A DNA stretch of 64,000 nucleotides from Diploptera punctata. Lineage: Eukaryota; Arthropoda; Insecta; Blattodea; Blaberidae. Under the pieces are notes generated by a model that was given only the letters and a program-made list of their open reading frames with translations, was not told the origin of the DNA and searched no databases. The DNA lies in NCBI GenBank assembly GCA_030220185.1, contig JASPKZ010002337.1, positions 2,389,501 through 2,453,500 of the forward strand, read 5' to 3'. Positions 10,001 to 17,754 of the stretch are shown here, piece by piece (the stretch's first letter is position 1; each line of letters begins with the position of its first letter). A program made the position numbers and the translations under genes.

Positions 10001-13000
10001 CGTTGTAATTCCCTCTCACCAAATGCTTTTGAAACCATTTGCAAAGATAGAAACAATGGTTTCAAAAGCATTTGGTGAGAGGGAATTACAACGTATATAA
10101 GAGAAAAATTTGCGTCTAGATCGTAACTCGCCTCGGTAGCTCAGTTGGTAGAGCATTTGGCCCAACAAGCCAAAGGTCCCGGGTTCGAGTCTCGGTCTAG
10201 GCAAAAATTTTTCTCTTCAAATATAATTTATCTTTCATTGAGAAATGTTAAATTAATAATAAAAACATCATTAGAAGCCTTACTAGCTTTATAAAAGTAA
10301 TGTTAAATTCCCAATAAATGTCTTCTTAACTAAGAAGCCGCCATTTGCAAAGATAGAAACAATGGTTTCAAAAGCATTTGGTGAGAGGGAATTACAACGT
10401 ATATAAGAGAAAAATTTGCGTCTAGATCGTAACTCGCCTCGGTAGCTCAGTTGGTAGAGCATTTGGCCCGGCAAGCCAAAGGTCCCGGGTTCAAGTCTCG
10501 GTCTAGGCGGAAATTTTTCTCTTCAAATATAATTTATCTTTCATTGAGAAATGTTAAATTAATAATAAAAACATAACTAACTCATAATAATTAAAAGAAA
10601 CCTCATAGTGTTATTTTCTACAAATACTAAATTAAACAAATTTTATATTGATTACTCAGTAATTTCAAGAATTACTAATGCAATTGTTTAAACATTTCAG
10701 TTGTCACACACTTACAACAATGTCTGGAATTCTTTTCCACATCTTGCCCAACTACTTATTTACATTTCTACCCTTGCTCATCATTATGGTAGCCAACCCT
10801 ATCTTATACTGCCTCTCATCACGAGATGTGGAACACAATATTGGGGTGACAAATAGGCAGTATACTCAACGAGAACGCAATGTAGTAGATGCTATAAGAT
10901 GGAAATTTTCATTATTTACGATTGTATTCTACATTTGTTGGCTCCCTAATCTCATCTGTGGTGTGTTAATATGGACACTATGGCTTAATCTACCTCGTGT
11001 TATTATTATAACACTCTGGTACTCTATGGTAACTATTCATTTTATTATTTATTATTTAACACGTTTAAAATGTATAAATCACCTTCCTGTGCCCAATATT
11101 AAGTTTTGATTCTCTTCCTCCATTCATCTCTATCCTTCCAGTCACCATTCTACAGACTCCTGTCCTTCATCAAATTCATAATTCCTTCTACCCATGTATT
11201 CTTAGGTCTCCCTCTTCTTTACCTCCTAAATAGCAATCTATCTTCTATCATTTTTTTCATCATCATCATAGTACATTCACAAATTTAGGCCATTTGTTGA
11301 CCTGTTTCGGCCTCAAGAGAAACACCATCCAAAAATAATTTTTTTCACATGTCCAAATCATTGTAATTGTTTATTTCCCTCAAACTGTATAATTGTTTAG
11401 TTAAAGTTAATTTTTTTCTCGGATAATACTGTTTCTGGATATATCTGCTCCTGTGGTAATGATGAAAAACTGTTGAACACCTTATTTTAGACTATCCATC
11501 TCATAGATATAAGCGATATATTCTATATATTCATTTAACTGAACGTAATCCAATAATTGGCATTTTAAAATGGAAATGTTGTTACACAGCATTTAAAACA
11601 TTTATAAATGCTGTTTTCACCACATTATAATTAATTTGATTGCTACTTACTTTAAAAGTTTTAATTTAATTTGTTCTTATTTTGCTCATTTGTTATTTTT
11701 GTTTCATTTATATTTTGTAATTTAGTCCACCGCTGTGGTCTCAAGGTAGTGTGCTGCCTTGTCACGCAGCGGGTCCAGGTTTGATCCCTGGTCGGGACAG
11801 TTTTCTGGGTGAGGTTTTTATTGGGGTTTTCCTCACCTGTAAAACAAATGTCAGGAAAACTTTAAGGCCCAAATGGTCCCTGAAATCATATGGCCATCGC
11901 AATCATCATCATTCATATTCATCTTAGATTAAGCTTAGGATTAGGGACTCTCCTGGCACACCACTATCATCATCATCCCCATCATATCATCAGGGCAACA
12001 TAACTCTGCCTTCCAGGTGGCCCAACCTCAGAAGTGGGTTACAAGTACACCAAATGATAAATGACAATATATGAATTAAAGTGTTTAATATATCTATTAT
12101 CTTATGACTAGTCTTAAAGATGCCAAAATGGACCATGCACAACTTTTCCTATACAATACAAACATTTATTAGATATATTTGAAGAGAAAAATTTTCGCCT
12201 AGACCGGGACTCGAACCCGGGACCCTTGGCTTTCCGGGCCAAGTGCTCTACCAACTGAGCTACCGAGGCGAGTTACGATCTAGACGCAAATTTTTCTCTT
12301 ATGTACGTTGTAATTCCCTCGCGCCAAATGCTTGAAACCATAGCTTCTATCTTTGCAAATGGCGGCTTCTTAGTTAAGAAGACATTTATTGGGAATTTAA
12401 CACTACTTTATAGCCAGTAGGGCTTCTATTGACGATTTTATTATTAATTTAACACTTCTCATTGAAGGATAAATTATATTTGAAGAGAAAAATTTTCGCC
12501 TAGACCGGGACTCGAACCCGGGACCCTTGGCTTTCCGGGCCAAGTGCTCTACCAACTGAGCTACAAATATAATTTATCCTTCAATGAGAAGTGTTAAATT
12601 AATAATAAAATCGTCAATAGAAGCCCTACTGGCTATAAAGTAGTGTTAAATTCCCAATAAATGTCTTCTTAACTAAGAAGCCGCCATTTGCAAAGATAGA
12701 AGCTATGGTTTCAAGCATTTGGCGCGAGGGAATTACAACGTACATAAGAGAAAAATTTGCGTCTAGATCGTAACTCGCCTCGGTAGCTCAGTTGGTAGAG
12801 CACTTGGCCCGGAAAGCCAAGGGTCCCGGGTTCGAGTCCCGGTCTAGGCGAAAATTTTTCTCTTCAAATATAATTTATCCTTCAATGAGAAGTGTTAAAT
12901 TAATAATAAAATCGTCAATTTATTAGATATATTATTCCATCTTTAATATAAACAAAAACAATTATATTTAACATACTGTCCACTGCTGTGGTCTTGAGGT

Positions 13001-14404
13001 AGCGTGCTGCCTTGTCACGCAGTGGGCCCAGGTTCGATCCCCGGTCGGGACAGTTTTTCTGGGTGAGGTTTTTATTGGGGTTTTTCCTCACCTGTAAGAC
13101 AAGTGTCAGGAAAACTTTAAGGCCCAAACGGTCCCCAAAATGATATGGCAATCGCAATCATCATCATTCATATTCATCTAGATTAAGCTTAGGATTAGGG
13201 ACTCTCCTGGCGCACTACTATCATCATCATCATGACCCATCATATCATCGGGGCAATGTAATCCTGCCTTCCAGGCGCCCCAACCTCAGAAGTGGGTTAC
13301 AAGTATGCCATGCCAGAAGAGAACATGCCAGGAATGTCGAAAAGACAACCTGGGGCATTTGCAAAAAAAAAAAATATTTAACATACTAATCAACTAAATC
13401 ATATATAAAATTAATGCTAATTACAATAAATAATTTTAAAAATACAATAGAAAATAACATTAAGAGGTTTATTTAATAATTAAGATTTTTGGTCTGTATA
13501 TTCTTACCTCTTATCGTTGTTTTTATTGAACATATGTTCAACAAAAACAACCATAAGAGGTAAGAATAAACAGACCAAATATTTCAATTATTACAATAAA
13601 TAAGTTTGGTCTGCCAACAGCTTACCTCATATTTGGTTGTTTTCTTGTAAGACATGTTTAAAACAAAGCAACTTTGCTTCATCTTGAGTTGATGCAGACC
13701 CTCAGTCTGCAACAACTGAAGATGGAGATAGATGCTTTGAAACATGTCTTACAAGAAACAACCAAATATGAGGTAAGATGATGGCAGACCAAACTTATTA
13801 GGTAGATATTGTAATGATATTGTGAAAAGAAAAATTAATGTCTGAACCAGGAATTGAACCATGGACCTCTCCTTCTCTGTAGGAGTGTGCAGTCCACTAC
13901 ATTCTAGACCTGGCACAAACATTAACAATTGTTTCCACATATACAAATCTATAATTCTCGTTTTGTCCGCTACCAGGTAGGTGTCACTACCATCGCCAAT
14001 GGCCGGCTTCATTTAGAAGTATCTATGTTTGAGAACTTTACACCACCACTTTTGTAAGCATCAATGTTATTTAACATTCTCATAATGTCACTTCCTATTG
14101 TATGTTCAAATAAGTTAATTACAATTTTATAAAATATCAGCTTCTATTTGTCATTGCAAAAACATAATACTAATGTAATTATGTTGTGTTACCTTTCAGG
14201 CAGTGATGAATCCTCTGCAAGCTTTCTTAAATTGTTTTTTTATATAGAAAATGGACCAGTAGACAAGATATTATACTTCCAAGGTTGCCGTTCTTTCACC
14301 AGAAACATCGTGAACCAAGTCCATCCACTGGTGAGAATACACCACTGCTACAAACACAAGATTTCAACCCTGCAACAAGTATCAACGGGTATTCTTCAAA
14401 TTAA
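3938..14404 (+). CDS. GPR143-like G-protein-coupled receptor gene, 3' four exons
   Basis: Gene-level entry. Four exons at 3938-4034, 7386-7582, 10701-11028 and 14200-14404 all have AG/GT borders and compatible phases (0 after the first, 2 after the second, 0 after the third). Joined, they cover TM2/3 through TM7 and a tail of about 50 residues. Landmarks matching vertebrate GPR143 (OA1): an AFC motif before TM3, a TM3 ending FWTLCYAID, a Cys in the second outer loop, LPLLIIMVANPILY in TM5, ICWLPNLI in TM6, and NPLQAFLN in TM7. Known vertebrate members sit in melanosome and lysosome membranes and respond to L-DOPA; the role in this organism is unknown. TM1 and the start codon are not seen and probably lie left of the window. 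Two one-base frame breaks (first and last exon) could be assembly errors or decay. The introns are filled with transposons. Confidence 0.85.
4215..5290 (+). mobile_element. LINE 3' fragment, split by a SINE
   Basis: Plus-strand copy of the family best preserved at 19.4-20.0 kb: near 4300 it encodes a YGCETWALTLREET-like stretch, then FGPKRNEQTGEW; the second half from about 4950 encodes the GRPRMRWENN-like zone and ends near TGAACCTATGGGTTCGATAGTG, the family's 3' end. A SINE with a 14-bp target duplication splits it at 4631-4934. Full of stops. Confidence 0.7.
4631..4934 (-). mobile_element. tRNA-derived SINE family A, copy 1
   Basis: Flanked by a 14-bp direct repeat CCTCTAATGGCAGT (4617-4630 and 4935-4948), the target-site duplication in the host LINE. 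The minus strand starts with a tRNA-like head: A-box region GCGTAGTGGTTAAGGCACTG and B box GGTTCAAGTCC, then a body shared with copies at 19.1 and 33.4 kb, ending near GGGATCACTTTACTTTTT. Confidence 0.85.
5425..5830 (-). mobile_element. LINE fragment, C-terminal reverse-transcriptase region
   Basis: The minus strand encodes LYGSEIWTLNKQPIKRIEAA followed by KYLRFVAGYTLMDKK, the post-RT segment of an R1/jockey- or CR1-like LINE ORF2. It is similar to the stretch at the 3' end of the better copy at 31.9 kb (YGSEVWTL...AGYTLLDHK). Truncated at both ends. Confidence 0.7.
6258..7060. mobile_element. Penelope-like element remnant
   Basis: Begins TATAGGAAAAATCACTATGAGG, the terminal motif of this subfamily, followed by an arm with ACCTCACGTCATATCCAG and the minus-strand endonuclease tail (CCCAGGAATTTCAAAATTCATA at about 6470). 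A matching right arm (CTGAAACTGGTCTAATAATG...ATGAGGTGAAGTGATAC) lies at 6995-7035. The middle is scrambled. Confidence 0.55.
7108..7150 (-). ncRNA. Hammerhead-ribozyme-like motif (left arm)
   Basis: Minus strand: stem I GUA/UAC, core CUGAAGA (7141-7147), stem II around GGUUGCCAAGACC, GAAA, short stem III AUC-AC-GAU, then AUC as the expected cleavage triplet. The order fits a type I hammerhead. Positions 10.1/11.1 are U and U rather than the usual G-C pair. Hammerheads are established in terminal repeats of Penelope-like elements; activity here is inferred. Confidence 0.55.
7204..7246 (+). ncRNA. Hammerhead-ribozyme-like motif (right arm)
   Basis: Stem I GUA (7204-7206) with UAC (7244-7246); core CUGAGGA (7207-7213); stem II GGG...CCC; GAAA (7232-7235); stem III AUC-AC-GAU; cleavage triplet AUC ending at 7243. 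It mirrors the left-arm motif with one core difference (N7 G instead of A), which is allowed. Confidence 0.55.
7386..7582 (+). CDS. GPR143-like exon (TM3, inner loop 2, TM4)
   Basis: Acceptor TTTGCAG ends at 7385 and donor GTGAGT starts at 7583. The exon opens in phase 0 (GCIQYFYMATWFWTLCYAID) and covers TM3, the loop KRMLKAQRLHRPDNEH, and TM4 (SSPAVFTIIGLGILYI), ending PDA plus two bases of a split Asn codon. It corresponds to the human segment with FWWLFCYAVD and LLCVEGAAMLYYP. No frame defect. Confidence 0.9.
7746..8664. mobile_element. TIR transposon (MITE-like) inserted in the Penelope-like element
   Basis: Ends are about 27-bp imperfect inverted repeats: GGATGGCTTTATGCATCAAC at the left and the reverse complement of GTTGATGCATAACACCATCC at the right. 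AATT flanks both sides, and removing the insert restores the Penelope arm CTCATAATTGTACATTTC as seen uninterrupted at 59145. No transposase. It hosts a tRNA-cassette array. Confidence 0.7.
8023..8505 (-). mobile_element. Type II tRNA-cassette array (two copies)
   Basis: Two minus-strand copies about 300 bp apart (cores at about 8040-8130 and 8345-8420), each with a tRNA-like B box (GGTTCGATGCCCGGTTC in copy 1), an A-box-like TGGCATAACGGTTACTG and a flank AGAAAGAAAAATT. Bounded by a 10-bp direct repeat GACTGATGGT (8013-8022, 8506-8515), a likely target duplication inside the TIR transposon. Same plan as the 304-bp arrays but strongly diverged in sequence. Confidence 0.6.
8955..9390 (+). pseudogene. 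GIY-YIG endonuclease remnant of a Penelope-like element
   Basis: Across frame breaks the strand encodes SGIFKL, then YIGKTKKALQ (the YIG half of GIY-YIG), FKEHLRNVKN, then IDKSAIAAHEWSEN, and downstream a KFISQPTE-like stretch. This order and the AHxW...H spacing fit the C-terminal GIY-YIG endonuclease typical of Penelope-like retroelements, which nicks the target DNA. Stops (for example within YIG's upstream lead) make it non-functional. Confidence 0.65.
9891..9964 (-). tRNA. tRNA-like sequence (GGC anticodon position)
   Basis: Same 74-nt fold as array 1. The loop is CTGGCAA, so this copy keeps U33 and reads GGC (Ala) at the anticodon position. The acceptor lacks the G3:U70 pair that marks tRNA-Ala, so alanine identity is unlikely. 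Confidence 0.6.
10130..10203 (+). tRNA. tRNA-like sequence (loop CCAACAA)
   Basis: Same fold; anticodon position AAC with C33, and the 3' end mutated (GGCA for GGCG). A degenerate copy. Confidence 0.5.
10436..10509 (+). tRNA. tRNA-like sequence (loop CCGGCAA)
   Basis: Same fold; anticodon position GGC with C33, B box GGTTCAAGTCT. It lies 306 bp after the previous copy. Confidence 0.5.
10701..11028 (+). CDS. GPR143-like exon (outer loop 2, TM5, TM6, start of TM7)
   Basis: Acceptor ACATTTCAG ends at 10700; donor GTAACT starts at 11029. The exon's first base completes an Asn codon, then a Cys follows, matching the conserved second-outer-loop Cys. TM5 has LPLLIIMVANPILY, inner loop 3 has RQYTQRERNVVDAIRWKF (compare YTENERRM in human), and TM6 has FYICWLPNLICGVLIW. 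It ends TLWYSM in phase 0. No frame defect over 109 codons. Confidence 0.92.
11105..11345 (-). mobile_element. LINE 3'-end fragments in receptor intron
   Basis: 11108-11240 is a minus-strand copy of the 3' end also found at 44500-44640 (plus strand there). 11258-11335 repeats the CATCATCATAGTACATTCAC...CGGCCTCAAGAGAAACACC piece seen at 31690-31765. Confidence 0.65.
11728..12055 (+). mobile_element. tRNA-derived SINE family B, copy 1
   Basis: Starts CCACCGCTGTGGTCTCAAGG, with B box GGTTTGATCCC and a body CTGGGTGAGGTTTTTATTGG shared by copies at 12972, 45133 and 53425. It ends with CAT-rich and GCAACATAACTCTGCC-type tail sequence. Confidence 0.75.
12196..12269 (-). tRNA. tRNA-like sequence, array 3
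   Basis: Same as the array 1 copies: loop CCGGAAA (GGA position, C33), perfect T arm with GGTTCGAGTCC. Confidence 0.6.
12497..12564 (-). pseudogene. Truncated tRNA-like sequence at inversion point
   Basis: Minus-strand copy lacking its first six bases: it ends at GTAGCTCAG where the sequence switches directly to the inverted unit. The truncation marks the strand-switch point of the array. Confidence 0.6.
12777..12850 (+). tRNA. tRNA-like sequence, array 3 right arm
   Basis: Full 74-nt copy, sequence-identical in the anticodon arm to the left-arm copy. Confidence 0.6.
12972..13315 (+). mobile_element. tRNA-derived SINE family B, copy 2
   Basis: TCCACTGCTGTGGTCTTGAGG head, B box GGTTCGATCCC, same body as copy 1, CAT-rich 3' part, and the ending CCAACCTCAGAAGTGGGTTAC shared with copy 1. 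Confidence 0.75.
13475..13800. mobile_element. Two adjacent palindromic Penelope-like remnants
   Basis: 13483-13590 is an inverted repeat around TGAACATATGTTCA; 13605-13800 is a second one (TTTGGTCTGCCA...CATATTTGG mirrored at 13752-13798). Both use the ACCTCATAT/ATGAGGTAAG arm ends. The second contains CATCTTGAGTTGATG and a CTGAAGA core (13725-13731) without a clean downstream GAAAC arrangement. Confidence 0.55.
13815..14010 (-). repeat. Type II tRNA-cassette, single degenerate copy
   Basis: GAAAAGAAAAATTAATGTCTGAACC flank, B-box-like GGTTCAATTCCTGG on the minus strand, and the CACATATACAAATC tail that aligns with the cassettes at 8.0 and 50.7 kb. Confidence 0.45.
14200..14404 (+). CDS. GPR143-like terminal exon (TM7 and tail)
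   Basis: Acceptor ACCTTTCAG ends at 14199. Starts AVMNPLQAFLNCF in phase 0, matching the human NPAQGFLLSLAFYGW region. The literal frame hits TAG just after a run of seven T (14235-14241). One fewer T would continue through YRKWTSRQDIIL into a tail ending NPATSINGYSSN with TAA at 14402-14404. The tail contains ENTPLL, fitting the acidic dileucine sorting motif [DE]xxxL[LI]; dileucine sorting to lysosome-related organelles is known for GPR143. A homopolymer sequencing error is the simplest reading, but real loss is possible. Confidence 0.8.
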
Positions 14405-14464
14405 CAAGTTGTTAAAATTTTTCACATTACCCAATGATAATTAAATTTAAATTATTTATTAGGA

Positions 14465-14470
14465 AATAAA
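14465..14470 (+). promoter_or_regulatory. Candidate polyadenylation signal
   Basis: AATAAA about 60 bp after the inferred receptor stop codon. In AT-rich DNA such hexamers are common, so this is only positional support. Confidence 0.4.
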
Positions 14471-14641
14471 TGCACAGTTAAATGTTACTACTACAAAAAT
14501 TTAATAATGTATGATTTAAAAAAAGTAGTAGTGGTAAGACAAAAATAATTTTACTAATTTGGTTAAATACTCTAAAATATGTTTTAGAAGCCAGGTACAT
14601 ATATTTATAAAACTGATAGGAATTCACATTATCAGGTATCT

Positions 14642-15235
14642 TATTAAATAAATTTAATTAAATCTTTTCACCTCACCTCATATAAACTTTGTATTTTACT
14701 TAGGATCAGTTTGAAAGGAAATTTCATTTATCTTCACCAAACAATCCAGGCTTGAGATTAAATTTGGGAACAAAAATTTACAATTTATACATGAGTTGGA
14801 TAAAATGTTTTTACATTTCACCTCATAAAGTTCCACGTTTTCATTATACCAGTTAAAAAGGCCATATTCTTTCATCTTCAGTCAACTACTCAAAACAGAT
14901 TAGAGTTTGATTGAAGATGAAGGCAAATAGTCTTTGAAACCGGTATCATGGAACTTTGAGGTGAGATGTAAAAACATTTTATCCAACTCATTTATAAATT
15001 AAAAATTACATTATAGTGTTACTTCCCACTGTAATTTTGATTACATTAGGGAAATTTATACCTAACTTGGATTTGAACCAATTTATCAATCAGTGAGAAG
15101 TCATAAATTTAATATCAAACATCTAATTAGGCTTGAGATATTTATTGGCTGACAGTAAAGGAAATTTCTTTTGAAACTAGTGCCAAGAAAAATAGCTTAT
15201 ATGAGGTGAGATCTAATTTATTTAATTTACATCTA
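14642..15235. mobile_element. Penelope-like element with a second one nested inside
   Basis: Outer arms: 14660-14760 (CACCTCACCTCATATAAAC) and 15110-15225 (ATATGAGGTGAGATC). The inner element at 14791-15052 has its own arms (TTGGATAAAATGTTTTTACA mirrored at 14966-14990) and is flanked by the 9-bp repeat AATTTATAC (14782-14790, 15053-15061). The inner element resembles the one at 57.3 kb. Confidence 0.65.
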
Positions 15236-15469
15236 TGAATACTTAGATATACATATTTCCATAAATACACCATATCCAAAAAAGATTGTACTTTTCACAA
15301 GAAATATTCTTGGTTTTCTTGATAAGATATGACAATCTTTTTAAATAAAAAAATAAAAGATAATGTATCAAAGTGTTACCTACTTTACAAAGACTCAATA
15401 TGTGCAACCCTTCTGATGCACCTAGTTATATAGTCGACTTCTATTAAGAAGTACTTTTATTGAGAATTT

Positions 15470-15660
15470 ATACATTATAAGTAATGTAGTTCCAGCTGTT
15501 GGACTTCAGAAGATACAGAATTGTGTAAGAGGAAAGAATTGTTGACATTCGTATTGGAGTTCGAATGGTGCAATAGTTATCATGCTGGTGCATATAGATA
15601 GAGATCCAGGGTTTGGGTTCCAGTTAGAAAGTTAATTTTTCTTTCTAAAATAAAAATTCT
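15470..15660 (+). repeat. Type II tRNA-cassette, degenerate copy
   Basis: GAATTGTGTAAGAGGAAAGAATTGTTGACATTCGT...TCGAATGGTGCAATAG followed by a weak B box (GGTTTGGGTTCCAGTT) and TTAATTTTTCTTTCT, in the same order as in the 50.8-kb copy. Confidence 0.45.
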
Positions 15661-15989
15661 GCCCAGGACTGTAAAAATGTTAAATATAATATCAAAAAGA
15701 GAATATTTTCTTCTAGAAGATGTATATACTAATATTTGTTAAAATACACATGAAATCTTCCCAGAAATTTGACTGTGTTCAGCTACAGTGATTCAACTAC
15801 CAAGTCAAATATTGAGATAGTCCACACATGACTATTCTAATTTAGCAAAAATGATCCAAGTAGCAGCTGCAAACTGCTATCTAAGTTAAATGAAGCACCA
15901 TCTCCGTATCTTGATGGTGAATATATTTAAAATTAATCAATTACAGGCATAGATGATTAATGTATTTTTTATGTTTTTATTTCATTTAA

Positions 15990-16610
15990 TTGGCTATGGA
16001 GTCCTTGCAAATGTTTCAGAAAACAGACTATCCATACTTGAATGTTGAATTTCACTCCACAAGCATGTTGATATATCCTCAGTAGGAAGTATGCCATTCC
16101 CTCTCATTGAATTAAGTTCTTCAGCAGAACTTGGAGAATCAAGGAATGTTGCATCGTCAGCACTGTCAGAATGTTCATCCAACTTTATCAACACTTCTCA
16201 TATTACTTGTGCAGTTGATTTGCTGAATGGAGGAATGATATCATTATTCTGTATTTGAGCGACATCTAGAAAAGGGCAGTGCAATCTACCTCTGATGTTT
16301 CCATTACTGTTCAAAGGCTGAACTATACACATACAACGACAGTATGACAACCACCTTCCTCTCCAGTAATTCAGCTATCGGTGACACATATCTATGTCCA
16401 TGTGATGGATCTTGTAACCCATTGCACCCAATACCTCTTCACCCAACATCTGGAGTCCATTTACTTATTGATTTGTAGGTTTAGTTCTACCCCAGTTTAC
16501 TGTCCACCGCATAAACTTCATTAAACTCTATAAGCATGAGTGATCGTCTGCATATTGGTTAATCAAAGCCAAACAAACTTTTTCCTTCACTGCTTGCAGT
16601 ACAATACTAA
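15990..16610 (-). pseudogene. Unrecognised degenerate coding-like segment
   Basis: The minus strand is unusually codon-like for this AT-rich window: a 66-codon open stretch (LDEHSDSADDATFLDSPSSA then ISTCLWSEIQHSSMDSLF) preceded, in frame but with stops, by RLHCPFLDVAQIQNNDI, LGEEVLGAMGYKIHHMDIDM and LQAVKEKVCLALINQYADDH. It could be a decayed processed copy of a cellular gene. I do not recognise the family. Confidence 0.35.
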
Positions 16611-16664
16611 TTAAATTAATTAAATCTGGTACTTGTGAAAAAAGATACTAATAAAGTAAATTGT

Positions 16665-17110
16665 GCAAGGAAGGCAATTAGATCCCTGAATAGTCTTTTA
16701 TGGGATAGAAATCTGACCAGAAAAACAAAAAAGAGATTATACAGACAATAATAGAAAGTATACGTACATATGGATCAGAAAGCTAGACAATAAATTAAAG
16801 GATGCAGAAAAGAATCTTGGCAACAGAAATGGATGGATTATGGAGAAGTATGAGAATATCCAGGCTATAACATATTAGAAATACATATATTAGACAAGAA
16901 ATAGATGCGTAAGAAACTGTTATTGATAGGATAACAAAGAGAGCTTTACATAGGTGTGAACATGTATAACAGATGTCGGATGAAGTGGCCTAAACAGGTG
17001 TTAGATTAGGTGGTACCAAGCAGAAGGAAGAAGGAGAGAAGTAGAACATGGTATGAGGGAATATATGATGCCATAATGAAGTGGAAAGCCTGTATTAAGT
17101 ATTTAAATTA
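16665..17110 (+). mobile_element. LINE C-terminal fragment
   Basis: Reads (with stops) NCARKAIRSLNSLLWDRNLT, then TYGSES, RILATEMDGLWRSMRISRL and RNTYIRQEI, the same post-RT block as at 33.0 kb (LLATEIDYWRRASRISRKDK). Confidence 0.65.
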
Positions 17111-17129
17111 ATCACTTTCCCAACCTGCA

Positions 17130-17215
17130 TGCAGTTTTATTTAAGAAAGAAAAAGTAATGCTCCAGGGTTTAAATCCTGGTTCAAACATTGATTTTCTTT
17201 CTTAAATATAATTAA
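17130..17215. repeat. Fused inverted tRNA-cassette ends
   Basis: TTTAAGAAAGAAAAAGTAATG... and ...GATTTTCTTTCTTAAA form inverted flanks around a short B-box-like core GGTTTAAATCCTGGTTC, a minimal type II cassette. Confidence 0.45.
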
Positions 17216-17224
17216 TGTATATTT

Positions 17225-17735
17225 TATTTTAGGAAGTAATATTTTGAGGTTCTTTTAATTATATTATTTTGAGTCTGTTTATCTTACCTCAATATTAATG
17301 TTGATTTGTTCTTGAACATGTTTCGATTGGATATCAATTATCTTCAGCATATTGGCCAGAAACATGTTCAAGAACAAATCAACATTAACATTGAGGTAAG
17401 ATAACAAAACCAAAATAATATAATAATTAATGTAATTTAAAATCAGTTTCAATAAAAATTACAATGGGAAGTAACATTATGAGGTAAATTACAATTTACA
17501 TAAATGAATCAGATAATATTTTTATAATATTAATGTGAGTTTTTAACATCTTACCTTGTAATTTGGTTGTGTTCTTGACAACATGTTTCAATATTCATGC
17601 AAATTATCAACGTTCAGAAAATATGCACCCATATTGAAACATGATATAAAGAACACAACCAAATTATAAGATAAGATGTTCAACATTAATATTAAAAAGA
17701 ACCTCATAATGTCATTTCATATTGAAATTTATTAT
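17225..17735. mobile_element. Two palindromic Penelope-like remnants in tandem
   Basis: Element 1 arms 17270-17320 / 17365-17420 (CTTACCTCAATATTAATGTT mirrored); element 2 arms 17535-17605 / 17630-17690. Each ends with terminal-type sequence (GGAAGTAACATTATGAGG at 17467; AACCTCATAATGTCATTTC at 17700). Confidence 0.6.
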
Positions 17736-17754
17736 TATTATTTATTTGAATTAA

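Larger units (their letters stand above)
9875..10572. mobile_element. tRNA-unit array 2 (one inverted, two direct)
   Basis: 698-bp insert flanked by the 14-bp direct repeat ATAACTAACTCATA (9861-9874 and 10573-10586), lying in a Penelope-like element. The order is one minus-strand unit, then two plus-strand units 306 bp apart. The switch point is a hairpin in the unit tail: TTTCAAAAGCATTTGGTGAG and its reverse complement surround about 10041-10056. Confidence 0.8.
9535..10622. mobile_element. Penelope-like element interrupted by tRNA-unit array 2
   Basis: Left arm from about 9545 (GAGTTAGTTATTTTGACTCACCTCATAT) mirrors 9760-9870, joined by endonuclease-tail sequence containing CAACAGAGGGAGTAGAAATC in both orientations. 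The right terminus (AAACCTCATAGTGTTATTTTC) resumes at 10600 after the array at 9875-10572. Confidence 0.65.
12179..12917. mobile_element. tRNA-unit array 3 (inverted)
   Basis: 739-bp insert flanked by the 15-bp direct repeat ATTTATTAGATATAT (12164-12178 and 12918-12932). Layout: full minus unit, truncated minus unit that stops inside its tRNA D arm at 12564, then an abrupt switch to plus orientation. The arms 12179-12482 and 12565-12868 are reverse complements with very few differences, leaving an 82-nt spacer. Confidence 0.85.
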
